Shown in pieces: positions 25,257 to 34,606 of a stretch of DNA of 64,000 nt. The notes below the pieces were generated by a model. That model made no database searches, was not told the origin of the DNA, and worked only from the letters and a program-made list of their open reading frames with translations. Source of the stretch: Pseudaminobacter sp047739745 (GTDB lineage: Bacteria > Pseudomonadota > Alphaproteobacteria > Rhizobiales > Rhizobiaceae); assembly GCF_047739745.1 (NCBI RefSeq), contig NZ_JBLLVA010000005.1:149836-213835 (forward strand), in the 5' to 3' direction. Both the position numbers and the translations under genes were made by a program. Numbering within the stretch: position 1 is the stretch's first letter; every line of letters begins with the position of its first letter.

Positions 25257-26261
25257 ATGCGTCTATTCGCTTTGAAGGGGAGTGACAGCCTTGGCATCGC
25301 GGTTGCGGGTGCCATGAGTATGGGGCTCGACCCGCATGAGGAACGCGACTTCGAGGACGGTGAGCATAAGGCCCGGCCGCTGGTAAGCGTGCGCGGTGAG
25401 GACGTCTATATCGTCCATAGTCTCGCCGGTGACCCTGGCGCGTCTGCCAATGACAAACTCGTCAAGCTCCTGTTCTTCATCGCCACCTGCCGGGAGAACG
25501 GCGCCGCCCGCGTAACGGCGATTGTCCCCTATCTCGCTTACGCCCGCAAGGACCGGCAGACAAAGGAACGCGACCCGGTGACGACTCGTTATGTTGCGCA
25601 ACTCTTCGAGGCGGTCGGCATCGACTGCGTGGCGGCGCTGCAGGTGCACAATTTCGTAGCGTTCCAAAACGCGTTCCGCTGCCGGACAGTCCACCTGGAT
25701 GCGCGCAAGCTCTTTTGTCCGGCAATCCGGAAGTTGGCTCAGGGCCAGCCGGTCGTGATCTTTTCTCCCGACGGTGGCGGCATAAAGCGAGCGGAGCTGC
25801 TCCGGCAATGCTACGAAGCCGAGGCTGGAGGGGAGGTCGGATTTGGCTTCATGGAGAAGCGCCGCAGTCGCGGCGTCGTGTCAGGCGACCTCTTCTCGGG
25901 CGACGTGGACGGCAGGGCGGTCTTTCTTGTCGATGACATGATCAGCACCGGCGGCACTATGCTCAGGGCGGCCCATGCATGTCGTACACGCGGCGCGAAA
26001 GCAGTTCATGCGATAGCCACTCACGGGCTCTTTGGCATCGGCTCCGACGCTCTCCTGGCGGGAAGCGCTGTAGACCGTATTGTCGTCTCCGACAGCCTTG
26101 CGTCCGCGACGAAAGCTGCAGGTGGCCATGAAGTCAAGCTCGAGGTGATCTCGTGCGCATCGCTGATAGCCGAGGCGATCAGACGTCTTCATACGAACGG
26201 GGTCGATCTCGGATCTGGTCGGTATGGAAAGCTGAGCTGGTGCTTCGCCAATGCGATGTAG
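25257..26261 (+). CDS. prs: Divergent ribose-phosphate pyrophosphokinase (PRPP synthase)
   Basis: 334 aa. Family landmarks: PYLAYARKDRQTKERDP (ATP/catalytic flexible-loop region), VIFSPDGGGIKRAE, and the PRPP loop VFLVDDMISTGGTM. It makes PRPP from ribose-5-P and ATP. Compared with a housekeeping Prs it is unusual at the conserved DLH motif (QVH here), so it is a paralogue with possibly altered regulation. Start at ATG 25257 with GAGG upstream. It shares its operon with groEL. Its 3' end overlaps a convergent gene by 73 nt. Confidence 0.87.
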   Translation: MRLFALKGSDSLGIAVAGAMSMGLDPHEERDFEDGEHKARPLVSVRGEDVYIVHSLAGDPGASANDKLVKLLFFIATCRENGAARVTAIVPYLAYARKDRQTKERDPVTTRYVAQLFEAVGIDCVAALQVHNFVAFQNAFRCRTVHLDARKLFCPAIRKLAQGQPVVIFSPDGGGIKRAELLRQCYEAEAGGEVGFGFMEKRRSRGVVSGDLFSGDVDGRAVFLVDDMISTGGTMLRAAHACRTRGAKAVHAIATHGLFGIGSDALLAGSAVDRIVVSDSLASATKAAGGHEVKLEVISCASLIAEAIRRLHTNGVDLGSGRYGKLSWCFANAM

Positions 26262-27265
26262 GACAGGGCGAGCGGCTTCCATTTCTCGGGTTGACGCACC
26301 GGCGCTTCCAGCAAATGCGCCATGCAAAGACGTGCCCTTAGAAGCATCCGGAAGCCGCCGTAGAATGCAAGAAGATCTCCGTCTGGCCGTCCCCCCAATC
26401 TCGCGGCCAACGTATTCAGGAGAAAGGCGCGTATCCACGACCTACCCGAACATTCCAGTCCGATATAATTGACCTCGTCATAAGGGTCCAGGATGCGCAT
26501 CGGACGGCTGAATTCCAGGCAGTCTATGATCTGGACGGGCTCGCCGAGATTGACGTGTTCCGGCCTCAGGTCACCATGGCCTTCGACAATGTGGCCATCC
26601 GCGATCCGTCGCCTGATCTTCGGTTCGATCGATCCAAGTGCCCGGTCGGCGGCATCGAGTACTGGACTGGCAACATCACGCACCCAGAGTTCCGGCAGTT
26701 GCAGGGTGGTCCGGTTGACTGCCTGTTCGTCGGCAAGATGCTTGAGATAAAGGCCTCCATCCGCGACCTCGGGCGTGCTGCCCATATAGAAGCGAGCCAT
26801 AAGCTCGCCGATGCGGCGGACGTCCGCTTCCGACACGCGGCCTTCGCGTAGCCGCACATCCAGCATGTCGGCATGGCGCAGCCGCTTCATTTCCACAAGC
26901 CAGTCAATGATCAGGCCGTGGCCGTTCAGCGCAAGGCGGCCTGTCCGGTCCACGCGTAGAGGGATGACCGCGAGATAAGTCTGGCTGGCGAGCCTGCGGT
27001 TCAGGCGCAGTTCCTCCTCGCAATAGAAGCGACGGCGGTCCAGCGTGCTGAAATCGAGGAAAGGGTATTTGACCGGCTTCTTGAGCTTGTAGACGCGGTC
27101 GTCGGCGAGGAACACCCAAGACATATGGGTTTCCCTTACCTCGACATTGGTCGTCGCATGGGGAAAACTGCCCGGGAACTCAGGAATTCCACCTTTTCCG
27201 CAAGTGTTACCATGTGCGTTCCAGGAGCTAAAGAACCAAGGGGGCGATCCAAGGCAGTCCATCAT
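26189..27265 (-). CDS. Aminoglycoside phosphotransferase-like kinase (COG2187-type)
   Basis: About 358 aa, related to the first half of the kinase fusion at 21060. It has ETHMSWVFLADDRVYKLKK at the start of the kinase fold, the catalytic loop HIVEGHGDLRPEHVNLG, and IIDCLEFSRPMRILDPYDEV for metal binding. Substrate unknown; no P-loop domain here. The ATG (27265, or 27262 in tandem) lies only about 18 nt after a FixK box, which is tight; the real start may be a little downstream, but conserved sequence begins by residue 40. Overlaps the end of prs, transcribed the other way. Confidence 0.8.
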   Translation of the reverse strand: MMDCLGSPPWFFSSWNAHGNTCGKGGIPEFPGSFPHATTNVEVRETHMSWVFLADDRVYKLKKPVKYPFLDFSTLDRRRFYCEEELRLNRRLASQTYLAVIPLRVDRTGRLALNGHGLIIDWLVEMKRLRHADMLDVRLREGRVSEADVRRIGELMARFYMGSTPEVADGGLYLKHLADEQAVNRTTLQLPELWVRDVASPVLDAADRALGSIEPKIRRRIADGHIVEGHGDLRPEHVNLGEPVQIIDCLEFSRPMRILDPYDEVNYIGLECSGRSWIRAFLLNTLAARLGGRPDGDLLAFYGGFRMLLRARLCMAHLLEAPVRQPEKWKPLALSYIALAKHQLSFPYRPDPRSTPFV

Positions 27266-27283
27266 GCACCGACGCCGTTCGCC

Positions 27284-27297
27284 TTGACGCGTATCAA
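27284..27297. promoter_or_regulatory. FNR/FixK box TTGACGCGTATCAA
   Basis: Exact TTGA-N6-TCAA in the narrow gap between mgtA and the kinase gene, touching the mgtA stop codon. Confidence 0.65.
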
Positions 27298-29882
27298 GGA
27301 TGGCCTACGGCTCTTCCATAGCGATGCCGCTTCCCCGAGTGGCGCTCGCGCCCGAAAAACCAGACCTTCATCGCTTCCGAAGCTGCCAGGTAGGCTAGGG
27401 TGATGGCGGCAAGTCCTGCCGTGATCGGCGTCGACAGCGGTACGAAGCCGAACCAGTGCGCCCCCGGCAGAAAGGGAATGGCGATCGCCAGCACAGCGAC
27501 CCCCAATGTCAGCCACGAAAGCAGCGCGCTGGGAGCGCTTTTGCAAAGCGGCTTTCGGGTGCGCACGACCAGCACGATGGCCAGCTCCGTCAGGAGAGAT
27601 TCCATGAACCAGGCGGTCTGGAAGACCTGCGCGGTGGCCTCGGCGAGGAGGATGAGGAAGGCGAAGGTGGCAAAGTCGAATGCCGAGCTGACCAGGCCGA
27701 AGGCGATCATGAAACGGCGTACGAAGCCGATGTCCCAGCGTCTCGGCGTCCGCACCAGATCTCCGTCCACATTGTCGGTGGCGATGGCAAGCGACGGGAG
27801 GTCTGAGAGGAAATTGTTGAGCAGGATTTGCGGTGCCAGCAGCGGCAGGAACGGCAGCGCGAGCGATGCGAACGCCAGGGAGACCATATTGCCGAAATTG
27901 GCGCTGGTGGTGATGGCAATGTATTTCATCGTGTTGGCAAAGGTGCGTCGCCCGTCGTCAATGCCACGCAGGAGGACGTCCAGGTCACGCCGCAGCAGGA
28001 TCATGTCGGCTGCTTCGCGCGCGACGTCCACAGCGCCATCGACCGAAATTCCAACGTCGGCTTCGTGCAGGGCGGGCGCATCGTTTATTCCGTCGCCGAG
28101 ATAGCCGACGACATGGCCCCGCCGGCGCAGTGCGGCGATGATGCGTTCCTTCTGGTTGGGGTCGACTTCGGCGAAGATGTCGGTGTGGGCGGCGCGTGCA
28201 AACAGCGCCTCTTTCGTCAGTTTCGCCAGTTCCGTGCCTGTGAGGATGTTGCGGTGGGGCAGGCCGACGATCTCGGCCAGATGCGCCGCGACGTGGCGGT
28301 TGTCGCCGGAGATCACCTTCACCCTTATTCCCCGGTGGGCCAGCGACTTCAGCGTCTCGGCCATGCCCGCCTTGGGTGGATCGAGGAACAGCAGAAAGCC
28401 GGCGAAGGCGAGGTTCACCTCGTCTTCGCGCCGATAGCTGTCGCGCTGCGGGAAATGGCGCACGGCAAGGCCGAGCGCGCGAAAGCCCTGCATGCACCAG
28501 TCGCGCACCTTCTCGTCGATGGCCCGCGCTTCGCGTTCGCCCAGCGGCTGTTCACCCGTCCCTGTGAGGACGGACGAACAGGCCTCCAGGACATTCTGGA
28601 TAGCGCCCTTACAGATCAGGAGGTCGTCACCCGCATCTTTCTGCCGGACGATGACCGACAGTCGCTTGCGGATGAAGTCGTAAGGAATCTCGTCGACCTT
28701 GGTATGGGTGGACAGGGCCTCGTCGGGGCGCTTGCTGGCTGCAATCCCTTCGTCCAACGGGTTGGCCATGCCCGATTGCAGCGTCGCGTTGAGCAGCGCC
28801 CACTGTCGGACCCGTGGAGAATCTGCGCCCCCCACGTCCCGCCAACCATCGAGGCGGATCGTGCCTTCGGTCAGCGTGCCCGTCTTGTCCGTGCACAGGA
28901 GGTCCATGCTGCCGAGGTTCTCGATCGCGTCGAGCCGGCGCACGATGACACCGCGCCCCGCCATCGTGCGCGCGCCACGCGCCAGGGTGACGCTGATTAT
29001 GGCCGGCAGCAGTTCGGGGGTGAGGCCGACGGCAAGCGCCAGCGAAAACAGCAGCGAGTCGACGGCCGGGCGGTGCAGAAGCAGGTTGGCGAAGAAGACG
29101 ATGATGACGATGACCAGCATGATCTCCGTCATCAAATATCCAAAGCGGCGGATGCCCCTAGCGAATTCCGTCTCGGGCGCGGCATGGGCGATCGCCCCGG
29201 CGATCGCCGCAAATTCGGTGTGCTCGCCAGTGCAAACGGCAACCATTGCCGCCGTCCCGCTGCGGACCGAAGTGCCCGTGAAGACGGCATTCCCGCGCTG
29301 GCCAACTTGGGCCTGCGCCGCTGAAATCCCCGGCGCCTTGACGACCGGGAAGGTCTCGCCGGTGAGCGCTGCTTCGCTCACGTTGAAATCGCGCGCCTCC
29401 AGGAGCACGCCGTCGGCCGGGACCAGATTTCCGGCCGACAGCCGGATCACGTCACCGGGCACGATCTCCCCGACAGCCACGTTCGCTTCCTCCCCGTCGC
29501 GCAGCACTGCCGCCTTGTGCGCAATTTGCGCGGTCAGCGCCTGCATGGCTTTGGAAGCCCCGTATTCCTGCGTGAAAGACAGCACGCAACTGGCCAGCAC
29601 AATGATCCCGATGATGACCGCCTCGCTGCCTTCACCGACGAAGGCCGACACGATTGCAGCGAAAATCAGGATAAGGACCAGGGGACTCCGGAATTGCTGA
29701 AGGAAGGCGACGATGGGGAAGGGGTCGGCTTTGCGGCCGATGAGGTTGGGTCCGGCTTTGCGCAGCCTGACTTGAGCCTCGCTGGAGGAGAGGCCCGACT
29801 GGGTGGAACCTAGCCTGGCTAGGACTGTTTCCGCCGGAACCGACCAATAGGCGCAGTCCGCCGAGACTTGTTCCCGCTCCAT
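27294..29882 (-). CDS. mgtA: Mg2+-transporting P-type ATPase
   Basis: 862-aa P3B-type pump. Motifs: TGETFPV in the actuator domain, CTDKTGTLTEG for phosphorylation, and YLGDGINDAPALHEADVGISV in the hinge, with about ten membrane helices. MgtA imports Mg2+ down its gradient using ATP. Start at ATG 29882 (MEREQVSADCAY). A FixK box lies 60 nt upstream. This links Mg2+ supply to the low-oxygen state; no MgtA riboswitch leader is visible because the upstream gap is only 70 nt. Confidence 0.9.
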   Translation of the reverse strand: MEREQVSADCAYWSVPAETVLARLGSTQSGLSSSEAQVRLRKAGPNLIGRKADPFPIVAFLQQFRSPLVLILIFAAIVSAFVGEGSEAVIIGIIVLASCVLSFTQEYGASKAMQALTAQIAHKAAVLRDGEEANVAVGEIVPGDVIRLSAGNLVPADGVLLEARDFNVSEAALTGETFPVVKAPGISAAQAQVGQRGNAVFTGTSVRSGTAAMVAVCTGEHTEFAAIAGAIAHAAPETEFARGIRRFGYLMTEIMLVIVIIVFFANLLLHRPAVDSLLFSLALAVGLTPELLPAIISVTLARGARTMAGRGVIVRRLDAIENLGSMDLLCTDKTGTLTEGTIRLDGWRDVGGADSPRVRQWALLNATLQSGMANPLDEGIAASKRPDEALSTHTKVDEIPYDFIRKRLSVIVRQKDAGDDLLICKGAIQNVLEACSSVLTGTGEQPLGEREARAIDEKVRDWCMQGFRALGLAVRHFPQRDSYRREDEVNLAFAGFLLFLDPPKAGMAETLKSLAHRGIRVKVISGDNRHVAAHLAEIVGLPHRNILTGTELAKLTKEALFARAAHTDIFAEVDPNQKERIIAALRRRGHVVGYLGDGINDAPALHEADVGISVDGAVDVAREAADMILLRRDLDVLLRGIDDGRRTFANTMKYIAITTSANFGNMVSLAFASLALPFLPLLAPQILLNNFLSDLPSLAIATDNVDGDLVRTPRRWDIGFVRRFMIAFGLVSSAFDFATFAFLILLAEATAQVFQTAWFMESLLTELAIVLVVRTRKPLCKSAPSALLSWLTLGVAVLAIAIPFLPGAHWFGFVPLSTPITAGLAAITLAYLAASEAMKVWFFGRERHSGKRHRYGRAVGHP

Positions 29883-29942
29883 GATGGGTCAGGCTCCTGG
29901 CCAATAATCGTCGATCATGAGCGTGCCTTGGCTCGACGTGCC

Positions 29943-29956
29943 TTGATGCCAGTCAA
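29943..29956. promoter_or_regulatory. FNR/FixK box TTGATGCCAGTCAA
   Basis: Exact TTGA-N6-TCAA, 60 nt upstream of mgtA and overlapping the arcC stop codon. Immediate flanks extend the dyad (CCTTGA/TCAAGG). Confidence 0.72.
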
Positions 29957-30870
29957 GGCAACGGAACTGGCAGATCTATCCGTGTCCCCTTGCGGCCGGC
30001 GACAATGTCGGCCGCATCCTCCAGGCGGCCGATCGCGGTCGGTTTGCCGGTAGCTGTCGTGAATATAATGGCTGCCTCAATCTTAGGTCTCATCGAGCCG
30101 GCCGGGAAGTGTGCGGCATTGATTTCATTGGCCTGCAGGCGGCCGACCGGCCGCGCCTGCGAGGTTCCCCAGTCGAGATAGACCGCATCGATGTCCGTGA
30201 GCATGAGCAGCATGTCGGCGTCGAGCTGTCGCGCCAGGAGCGAGGAGGCGAAGTCCTTGTCGATGACGGCCTCGATGCCGGCAATGCTGCCGTCTGCCAG
30301 TGCGACGACGGGGATGCCGCCCCCGCCGACGCAGATGACAATGACGCCGCGCTCGACCAGGAAAGCAAGCACTTCAGCCTCGAGGATTTCCAGCGGCCTT
30401 GGCGATGGCACGACGCGGCGCCATTTGCCGTTATCGGGCGCGACTGTCCAGCCGCGCTCGGCCGAAAGCCGGCGGGCGGTGGCTTCGTCGTAGACAGGGC
30501 CGATCGGCTTGGTCGGTTTGGCAAAGGCCGGATCGCGCGGATCGACCCGCACCTGCGTAAGCAGCGTGGCGAAGAGCCGGTCTTTCGCCACGTTGCGCAG
30601 CTCCTGCTCGATGACGTAGCCGATCATGCCGGCTGTCTCGGCGTCGAGCACGTCGAGCGGAAAGGGCGTGTCAGGCGTTGCCGCCGCCTGCAGGGCGAGC
30701 AGCCCCACCTGCGGCCCATTGCCATGCGTTATTACCAGCGAATGGCCGGCCTTTACCAGTTCGGCCAGCTCCTCGGCCGCGCGTCGGATATTGGCGCGCT
30801 GGCTGTCGGCCGTCATCGGCTCGCCGCGCTTCAATAGCGCATTGCCGCCTAGGGCGACGACGATACGCAT
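29953..30870 (-). CDS. arcC: Carbamate kinase
   Basis: 305 aa. Converts carbamoyl phosphate and ADP to ATP, CO2 and ammonia, the energy step of the arginine deiminase pathway. Seen: MRIVVALGGNALLKRG at the start (nucleotide/substrate loop), HGNGPQVGLLALQ, and ICVGGGGIPV. Normal length. It starts 2 nt after the OTC stop, so it is the last gene of arcDABC. Confidence 0.95.
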   Translation of the reverse strand: MRIVVALGGNALLKRGEPMTADSQRANIRRAAEELAELVKAGHSLVITHGNGPQVGLLALQAAATPDTPFPLDVLDAETAGMIGYVIEQELRNVAKDRLFATLLTQVRVDPRDPAFAKPTKPIGPVYDEATARRLSAERGWTVAPDNGKWRRVVPSPRPLEILEAEVLAFLVERGVIVICVGGGGIPVVALADGSIAGIEAVIDKDFASSLLARQLDADMLLMLTDIDAVYLDWGTSQARPVGRLQANEINAAHFPAGSMRPKIEAAIIFTTATGKPTAIGRLEDAADIVAGRKGTRIDLPVPLP

Positions 30871-30872
30871 CT

Positions 30873-31874
30873 TCAGCTGCCAATCGTGGCGACGAGGATC
30901 GCCTTGATCGTGTGCATGCGGTTCTCGGCCTGGTCGAAGACGATGGAGGCTTCCGACTCGAACACCGCGTCCTCGACCTCCATGCAGTCGATGCCATATT
31001 CACTGGCGACCAGCTGGCCTATTTCCGTTTCCGCGTCATGGAAGGCCGGCAGGCAATGCATGAATTTGGTGTATGGATTGCCGGTTGATGCCATCAGCTT
31101 GCGCGTGACCCGATAGGGCGTAAGAAGATTGATGCGATCGCCCCAGGCGCTTTCGTCCTCGCCCATGGACAGCCACACATCGGTATAGATGAAGTCGGCC
31201 CCTTTAACGCAGGCATCCACATCGGTATCTATCCTGAACTGCCCGTCGTTGCGCTGCGCTAACGCTTTTACATGGGTGCAGAAATCCTGTTCTGGCCATA
31301 ATCCCCGAGGAGAGGCGATGCGCATGTCGATGCCGACCTTCGCCGCACCGATAGCGAGCGATTGGGCGACGTTGTCCTTTCCTTCCCCGACGAAAGCGAC
31401 CGTCATGTCGGACAGGTGCTTGTGGGTGAACTCGCGCATGGTCATGAAATCGGCCAGGATCTGCGTGGGATGGTCCAGATCGGTCAAGCCGTTATAGACC
31501 GGCACGCCGGCATAGGCAGCGAGCAGTTCCACCTGATGCTGGGTGAAGCCGCGATATTCGATGGCATCATATATGCGCCCGAGCACGCGCGCCGTATCCT
31601 TCATCGATTCCTTGTGGCCGATATGGCTGCCGGAGGGGCCGATATAGGTGACGTGCGCGCCCTGGTCGTAGGCCGCCACCTCGAAGCCGGTGCGAGTGCG
31701 GGTGGAATCCTTCTCGAAGATCAGCGCGATGTTCTTGGCGGTCAGCCGCGGCATTTCCGTGCCGGACCTATTCGCCGCCTTCAGGTCCGCGGCGAGCCTG
31801 AGCAGGTAACGGATCTCGGCGCCGGAGAAGTCATCCAGCGTCAGCACGTTGCGGCCATGCAGGTTGACGGGCAT
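30873..31874 (-). CDS. arcB: Ornithine carbamoyltransferase (catabolic)
   Basis: 333 aa. Cleaves citrulline with phosphate to ornithine and carbamoyl phosphate. The carbamoyl-phosphate motif EKDSTRTRTGFE (STRTR), the HPTQILADFMT motif and the HCLPAFHD loop with catalytic Cys are intact. GGAGAG lies before ATG 31874. Its place between arcA and arcC identifies the catabolic enzyme rather than biosynthetic argF. Confidence 0.94.
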   Translation of the reverse strand: MPVNLHGRNVLTLDDFSGAEIRYLLRLAADLKAANRSGTEMPRLTAKNIALIFEKDSTRTRTGFEVAAYDQGAHVTYIGPSGSHIGHKESMKDTARVLGRIYDAIEYRGFTQHQVELLAAYAGVPVYNGLTDLDHPTQILADFMTMREFTHKHLSDMTVAFVGEGKDNVAQSLAIGAAKVGIDMRIASPRGLWPEQDFCTHVKALAQRNDGQFRIDTDVDACVKGADFIYTDVWLSMGEDESAWGDRINLLTPYRVTRKLMASTGNPYTKFMHCLPAFHDAETEIGQLVASEYGIDCMEVEDAVFESEASIVFDQAENRMHTIKAILVATIGS

Positions 31875-31889
31875 ATGTTCTCTCCTTGG

Positions 31890-33107
31890 TCAGAGTGGGT
31901 CGCGTGCGATCGGGCAGGTCATGCAATGGCCGCCGCCCCGGCCGCGGCTCAGTTCCGCACCCTCGACGGTGATCACCTCGATGCCGGCGCGGCGCAGAAG
32001 CGTGTTGGTGTAGACGTTGCGGTCGTAGCCGATGACGACGCCCGGCTCGACGGCGACGACGTTGTTGCCGTCGTCCCACTGCTCGCGCTCCGACTGGTAG
32101 CTGTCGCCGCCCGTGGCGACGATTCGCAGCGCCTTCAGGCCGAGTGCTTCCCTGACGACCTCGGTGAACGGCTTTCCCTCCTCGACGACGTCGACGGACG
32201 CCTCGCCGTCGCCAGGACGCAGCGAGAAGCTGCGCAGCCGCTCGACCACCGGCGGATACATGGTCACGAGGTCGCGGTCGCAGAAGGTGAACACGGTATC
32301 GAGATGCATGAAGGAGCGGTCGCGTGGCATCAGCGCGGCGATGACGCGGGTGGCCTCGGCAGCGGCGAACAGGCTGCGGGCCAGCCCGCCGACCGCCTGC
32401 GGCGTTGTGCGCTCGCCCATGCCGACCAAAACCACGCCGCCGCCGATGGGCATGACGTCGCCACCTTCCAGGCTGATGCCGGGACCGGAGTTGTCCGGCG
32501 AGACGAAGGGCAAGCCGGTATCGCGGAAGCGGGGATGGAAGCGGTAGACGGCCTCGACATTGGCCGCCTCCGGCTTGCGCGCCGACCAGTACATGGCATT
32601 GATCGAGACGGAGCGATAAATCCAGCACGAACTGTCCCGAGTGAAAAGCTGATTGGGCAGCGGCGACAGCACGAAATCCTGCGGCAGCAGTGTCTTTCCG
32701 GTGAGGCCGGCCGGCTGGAACGGCAGTTCGGCCCGCGCGATGCCTCCCACCATCAAAGAAGCAAGCCGGTCCGCCGGAATCTCGTCCAGCCAGCCGCGCA
32801 GTTCGTCCATCATGTCATAGCCTACGACTGAAGCGTCGACTCGACGATCGAGAAGCCAGTCGCGCGCCTCAGCATCGGCCATCGTCTCGGCCAGCAGTTC
32901 GCCGAAGGAATGCACCGTCACGTGGCGTTCGCGCAGCGCATCGACAAAGATGTCGTGCTCCTGCCGCGCCCGCTTGACCCAGAGCACGTCATCGAACAGC
33001 AGCGCCTTGCAGTTGTCCGGGGTGAGCCGGCGCAGGCTGAGGTCGGGCCGGTGCACGATCACCTCGCGCAACCGGCCAGTTTCGGAATGAACGCCGAGCT
33101 CTGTCAT
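31890..33107 (-). CDS. arcA: Arginine deiminase
   Basis: 405 aa. Hydrolyses arginine to citrulline and ammonia. The catalytic Cys lies in GGGHCMTCPIARDPL at the C-terminus; MHLDTVFTF (His), FTRDSS and GGDVMPIGGG (Asp/Glu sites) are present. Start at ATG 33107 (MTELGVHSETGRLREVIVHR) with AAGGA upstream; the reading frame stays open further but without signals. Second gene of the operon, 30 nt after arcD. Confidence 0.95.
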   Translation of the reverse strand: MTELGVHSETGRLREVIVHRPDLSLRRLTPDNCKALLFDDVLWVKRARQEHDIFVDALRERHVTVHSFGELLAETMADAEARDWLLDRRVDASVVGYDMMDELRGWLDEIPADRLASLMVGGIARAELPFQPAGLTGKTLLPQDFVLSPLPNQLFTRDSSCWIYRSVSINAMYWSARKPEAANVEAVYRFHPRFRDTGLPFVSPDNSGPGISLEGGDVMPIGGGVVLVGMGERTTPQAVGGLARSLFAAAEATRVIAALMPRDRSFMHLDTVFTFCDRDLVTMYPPVVERLRSFSLRPGDGEASVDVVEEGKPFTEVVREALGLKALRIVATGGDSYQSEREQWDDGNNVVAVEPGVVIGYDRNVYTNTLLRRAGIEVITVEGAELSRGRGGGHCMTCPIARDPL

Positions 33108-33136
33108 GTCTCGTCCTTTCGGAAAGTCGAGCTGCG

Positions 33137-34606
33137 TCAGAGCGCGCTGACGGCGCCAACCCACATTTCGTAGGCTGCATAGAGGCCGACAGCGACGAGA
33201 GCAGCGGCGAGGGCGGCCTCGACCGGATGGAAGACACGCTCCCTGTTTTCGCGCCGCGCCCAGATGTAGAAGACGATGCCGGGCGCGTAGAGCACCGCGC
33301 ACATGAACAGGTAGGAGAGGCCGGCGGCATAGACGAGCCAGAGGCCGTAGATGGTAGCCACGAAGCCCATGAGCAGCGCGCCGTTGCGGCTCTCGCCAAC
33401 GCCATAGCTCTCGCCCGTGATGGCGAGCTTGGCCGCATAGGCGCCGGAGAAGATGTAGGGAACCAGGATGGCCGCCGAGGCGATATAGAACAGCGCCTGG
33501 TAGGTGCTCTGCGCGAAGAGCGTGACGATGAGGAACGCCTGCACCAGGAGATTGGTGACTAGCAGCGACGTGGAGGGCACGCCGCGTTCGCTCTCATGCG
33601 CGAAGAATTTCGGCATGGTGCCGTCCTTGCCGGCGACGTGGGGAACCTCGGCGGCCAGCAGCGTCCAGCTCAGGAACGCGCCGACGACGGAGACTACGAG
33701 CGCCAGGTTGATAAGGATAGCGCCCCAAGGGCCGACGATCGTTTCCAGGACACCTGCCATGGACGGATTCTTCAACCCGGCGAGTTCCGGCTGACTGATG
33801 ATGCCGATCGACAGAAGCGAGACCAGCGCATAGAGCGCGAGGCAGGTGAAGAAGCCGAGCACAGTTGCGGTTGCGATATCGTTGCGCCGTTCCGCCCTGG
33901 CCGAGAACACGCTGGCGCCTTCGATGCCGATGAATACCCACAGCGTCACCAGCATGGTGCTTTTGACCTGTGTCATGATCGAGCCGAGGCTGGCATTGCG
34001 GAGGCCGGAGAAGTCGGCGTTGAAGATGTCCACCTTGAAGGCGACGGCGACGATGCCGATGAACAAGACGATGGGTGCGATCTTCGCGATCGTGACCACG
34101 AGATTGACGATCGCGGCCTGGCGCACGCCGGCCAAGATGAGGATGTGGATGAGCCACAGAAGGATCGAGGCACCGAGCACAGCCTGCCATGTGTTGCCGT
34201 CGCCAAACGCCGGGTAGAAATAGGACAGCGCGGAAAAAACAATCACCCCATAGGAGACATTGCCGACCCAGGCGCTGATCCAATACCCCCAGGCGCTGTT
34301 GAAGCCGATGAACGGCCCGAAACCGGCCTTGGCGTAAGCGTAGGGGCCAGCGTCCAGCCTCGGCTTGCGGACGGCGAGCGACTGGTAGACGAAGACGAGC
34401 GCCAACATGCCGACGGCGGTGATGCCCCAACCGATCAGGATGGCGAGCGGCCCAGCCCCGGCGGCCATGTTCTGAGGCAGGCTGAACACGCCTGAGCCAA
34501 CCATCGAGCCAATGACTAGCGCAGTCAGTGCGCCAAGGCGCAGCTTTGTCTGGCTTGGGGTCGTAATAGAAGCTGCGGGTGCAGAAGGGATATCGGTGGC
34601 GGCCAT
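33137..34606 (-). CDS. arcD: Arginine/ornithine antiporter
   Basis: 489 aa, APC superfamily, about 12-13 membrane helices. The first helix motif ALVIGSMVGSGVFSLPQNM (substrate backbone site) is typical of basic amino acid antiporters of the ArcD group. It exchanges arginine for ornithine so the pathway runs without net transport cost. First gene of arcDABC; GGGAG precedes ATG 34606, and a FixK box lies 62 nt upstream. Confidence 0.92.
   Translation of the reverse strand: MAATDIPSAPAASITTPSQTKLRLGALTALVIGSMVGSGVFSLPQNMAAGAGPLAILIGWGITAVGMLALVFVYQSLAVRKPRLDAGPYAYAKAGFGPFIGFNSAWGYWISAWVGNVSYGVIVFSALSYFYPAFGDGNTWQAVLGASILLWLIHILILAGVRQAAIVNLVVTIAKIAPIVLFIGIVAVAFKVDIFNADFSGLRNASLGSIMTQVKSTMLVTLWVFIGIEGASVFSARAERRNDIATATVLGFFTCLALYALVSLLSIGIISQPELAGLKNPSMAGVLETIVGPWGAILINLALVVSVVGAFLSWTLLAAEVPHVAGKDGTMPKFFAHESERGVPSTSLLVTNLLVQAFLIVTLFAQSTYQALFYIASAAILVPYIFSGAYAAKLAITGESYGVGESRNGALLMGFVATIYGLWLVYAAGLSYLFMCAVLYAPGIVFYIWARRENRERVFHPVEAALAAALVAVGLYAAYEMWVGAVSAL

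Noticed and set aside
27828..29324. Long + strand open frame (about 500 codons)
   Set aside because: Lies antisense to mgtA, whose motifs are clear; typical of high-GC shadow frames, no recognisable protein.
29883..29942. Mg2+ riboswitch or leader peptide for mgtA
   Set aside because: Only about 60 nt between box and start; too short for a leader structure.
31362..32831. Long + strand open frame (about 490 codons)
   Set aside because: Antisense to arcB and arcA; no start signal or motif.
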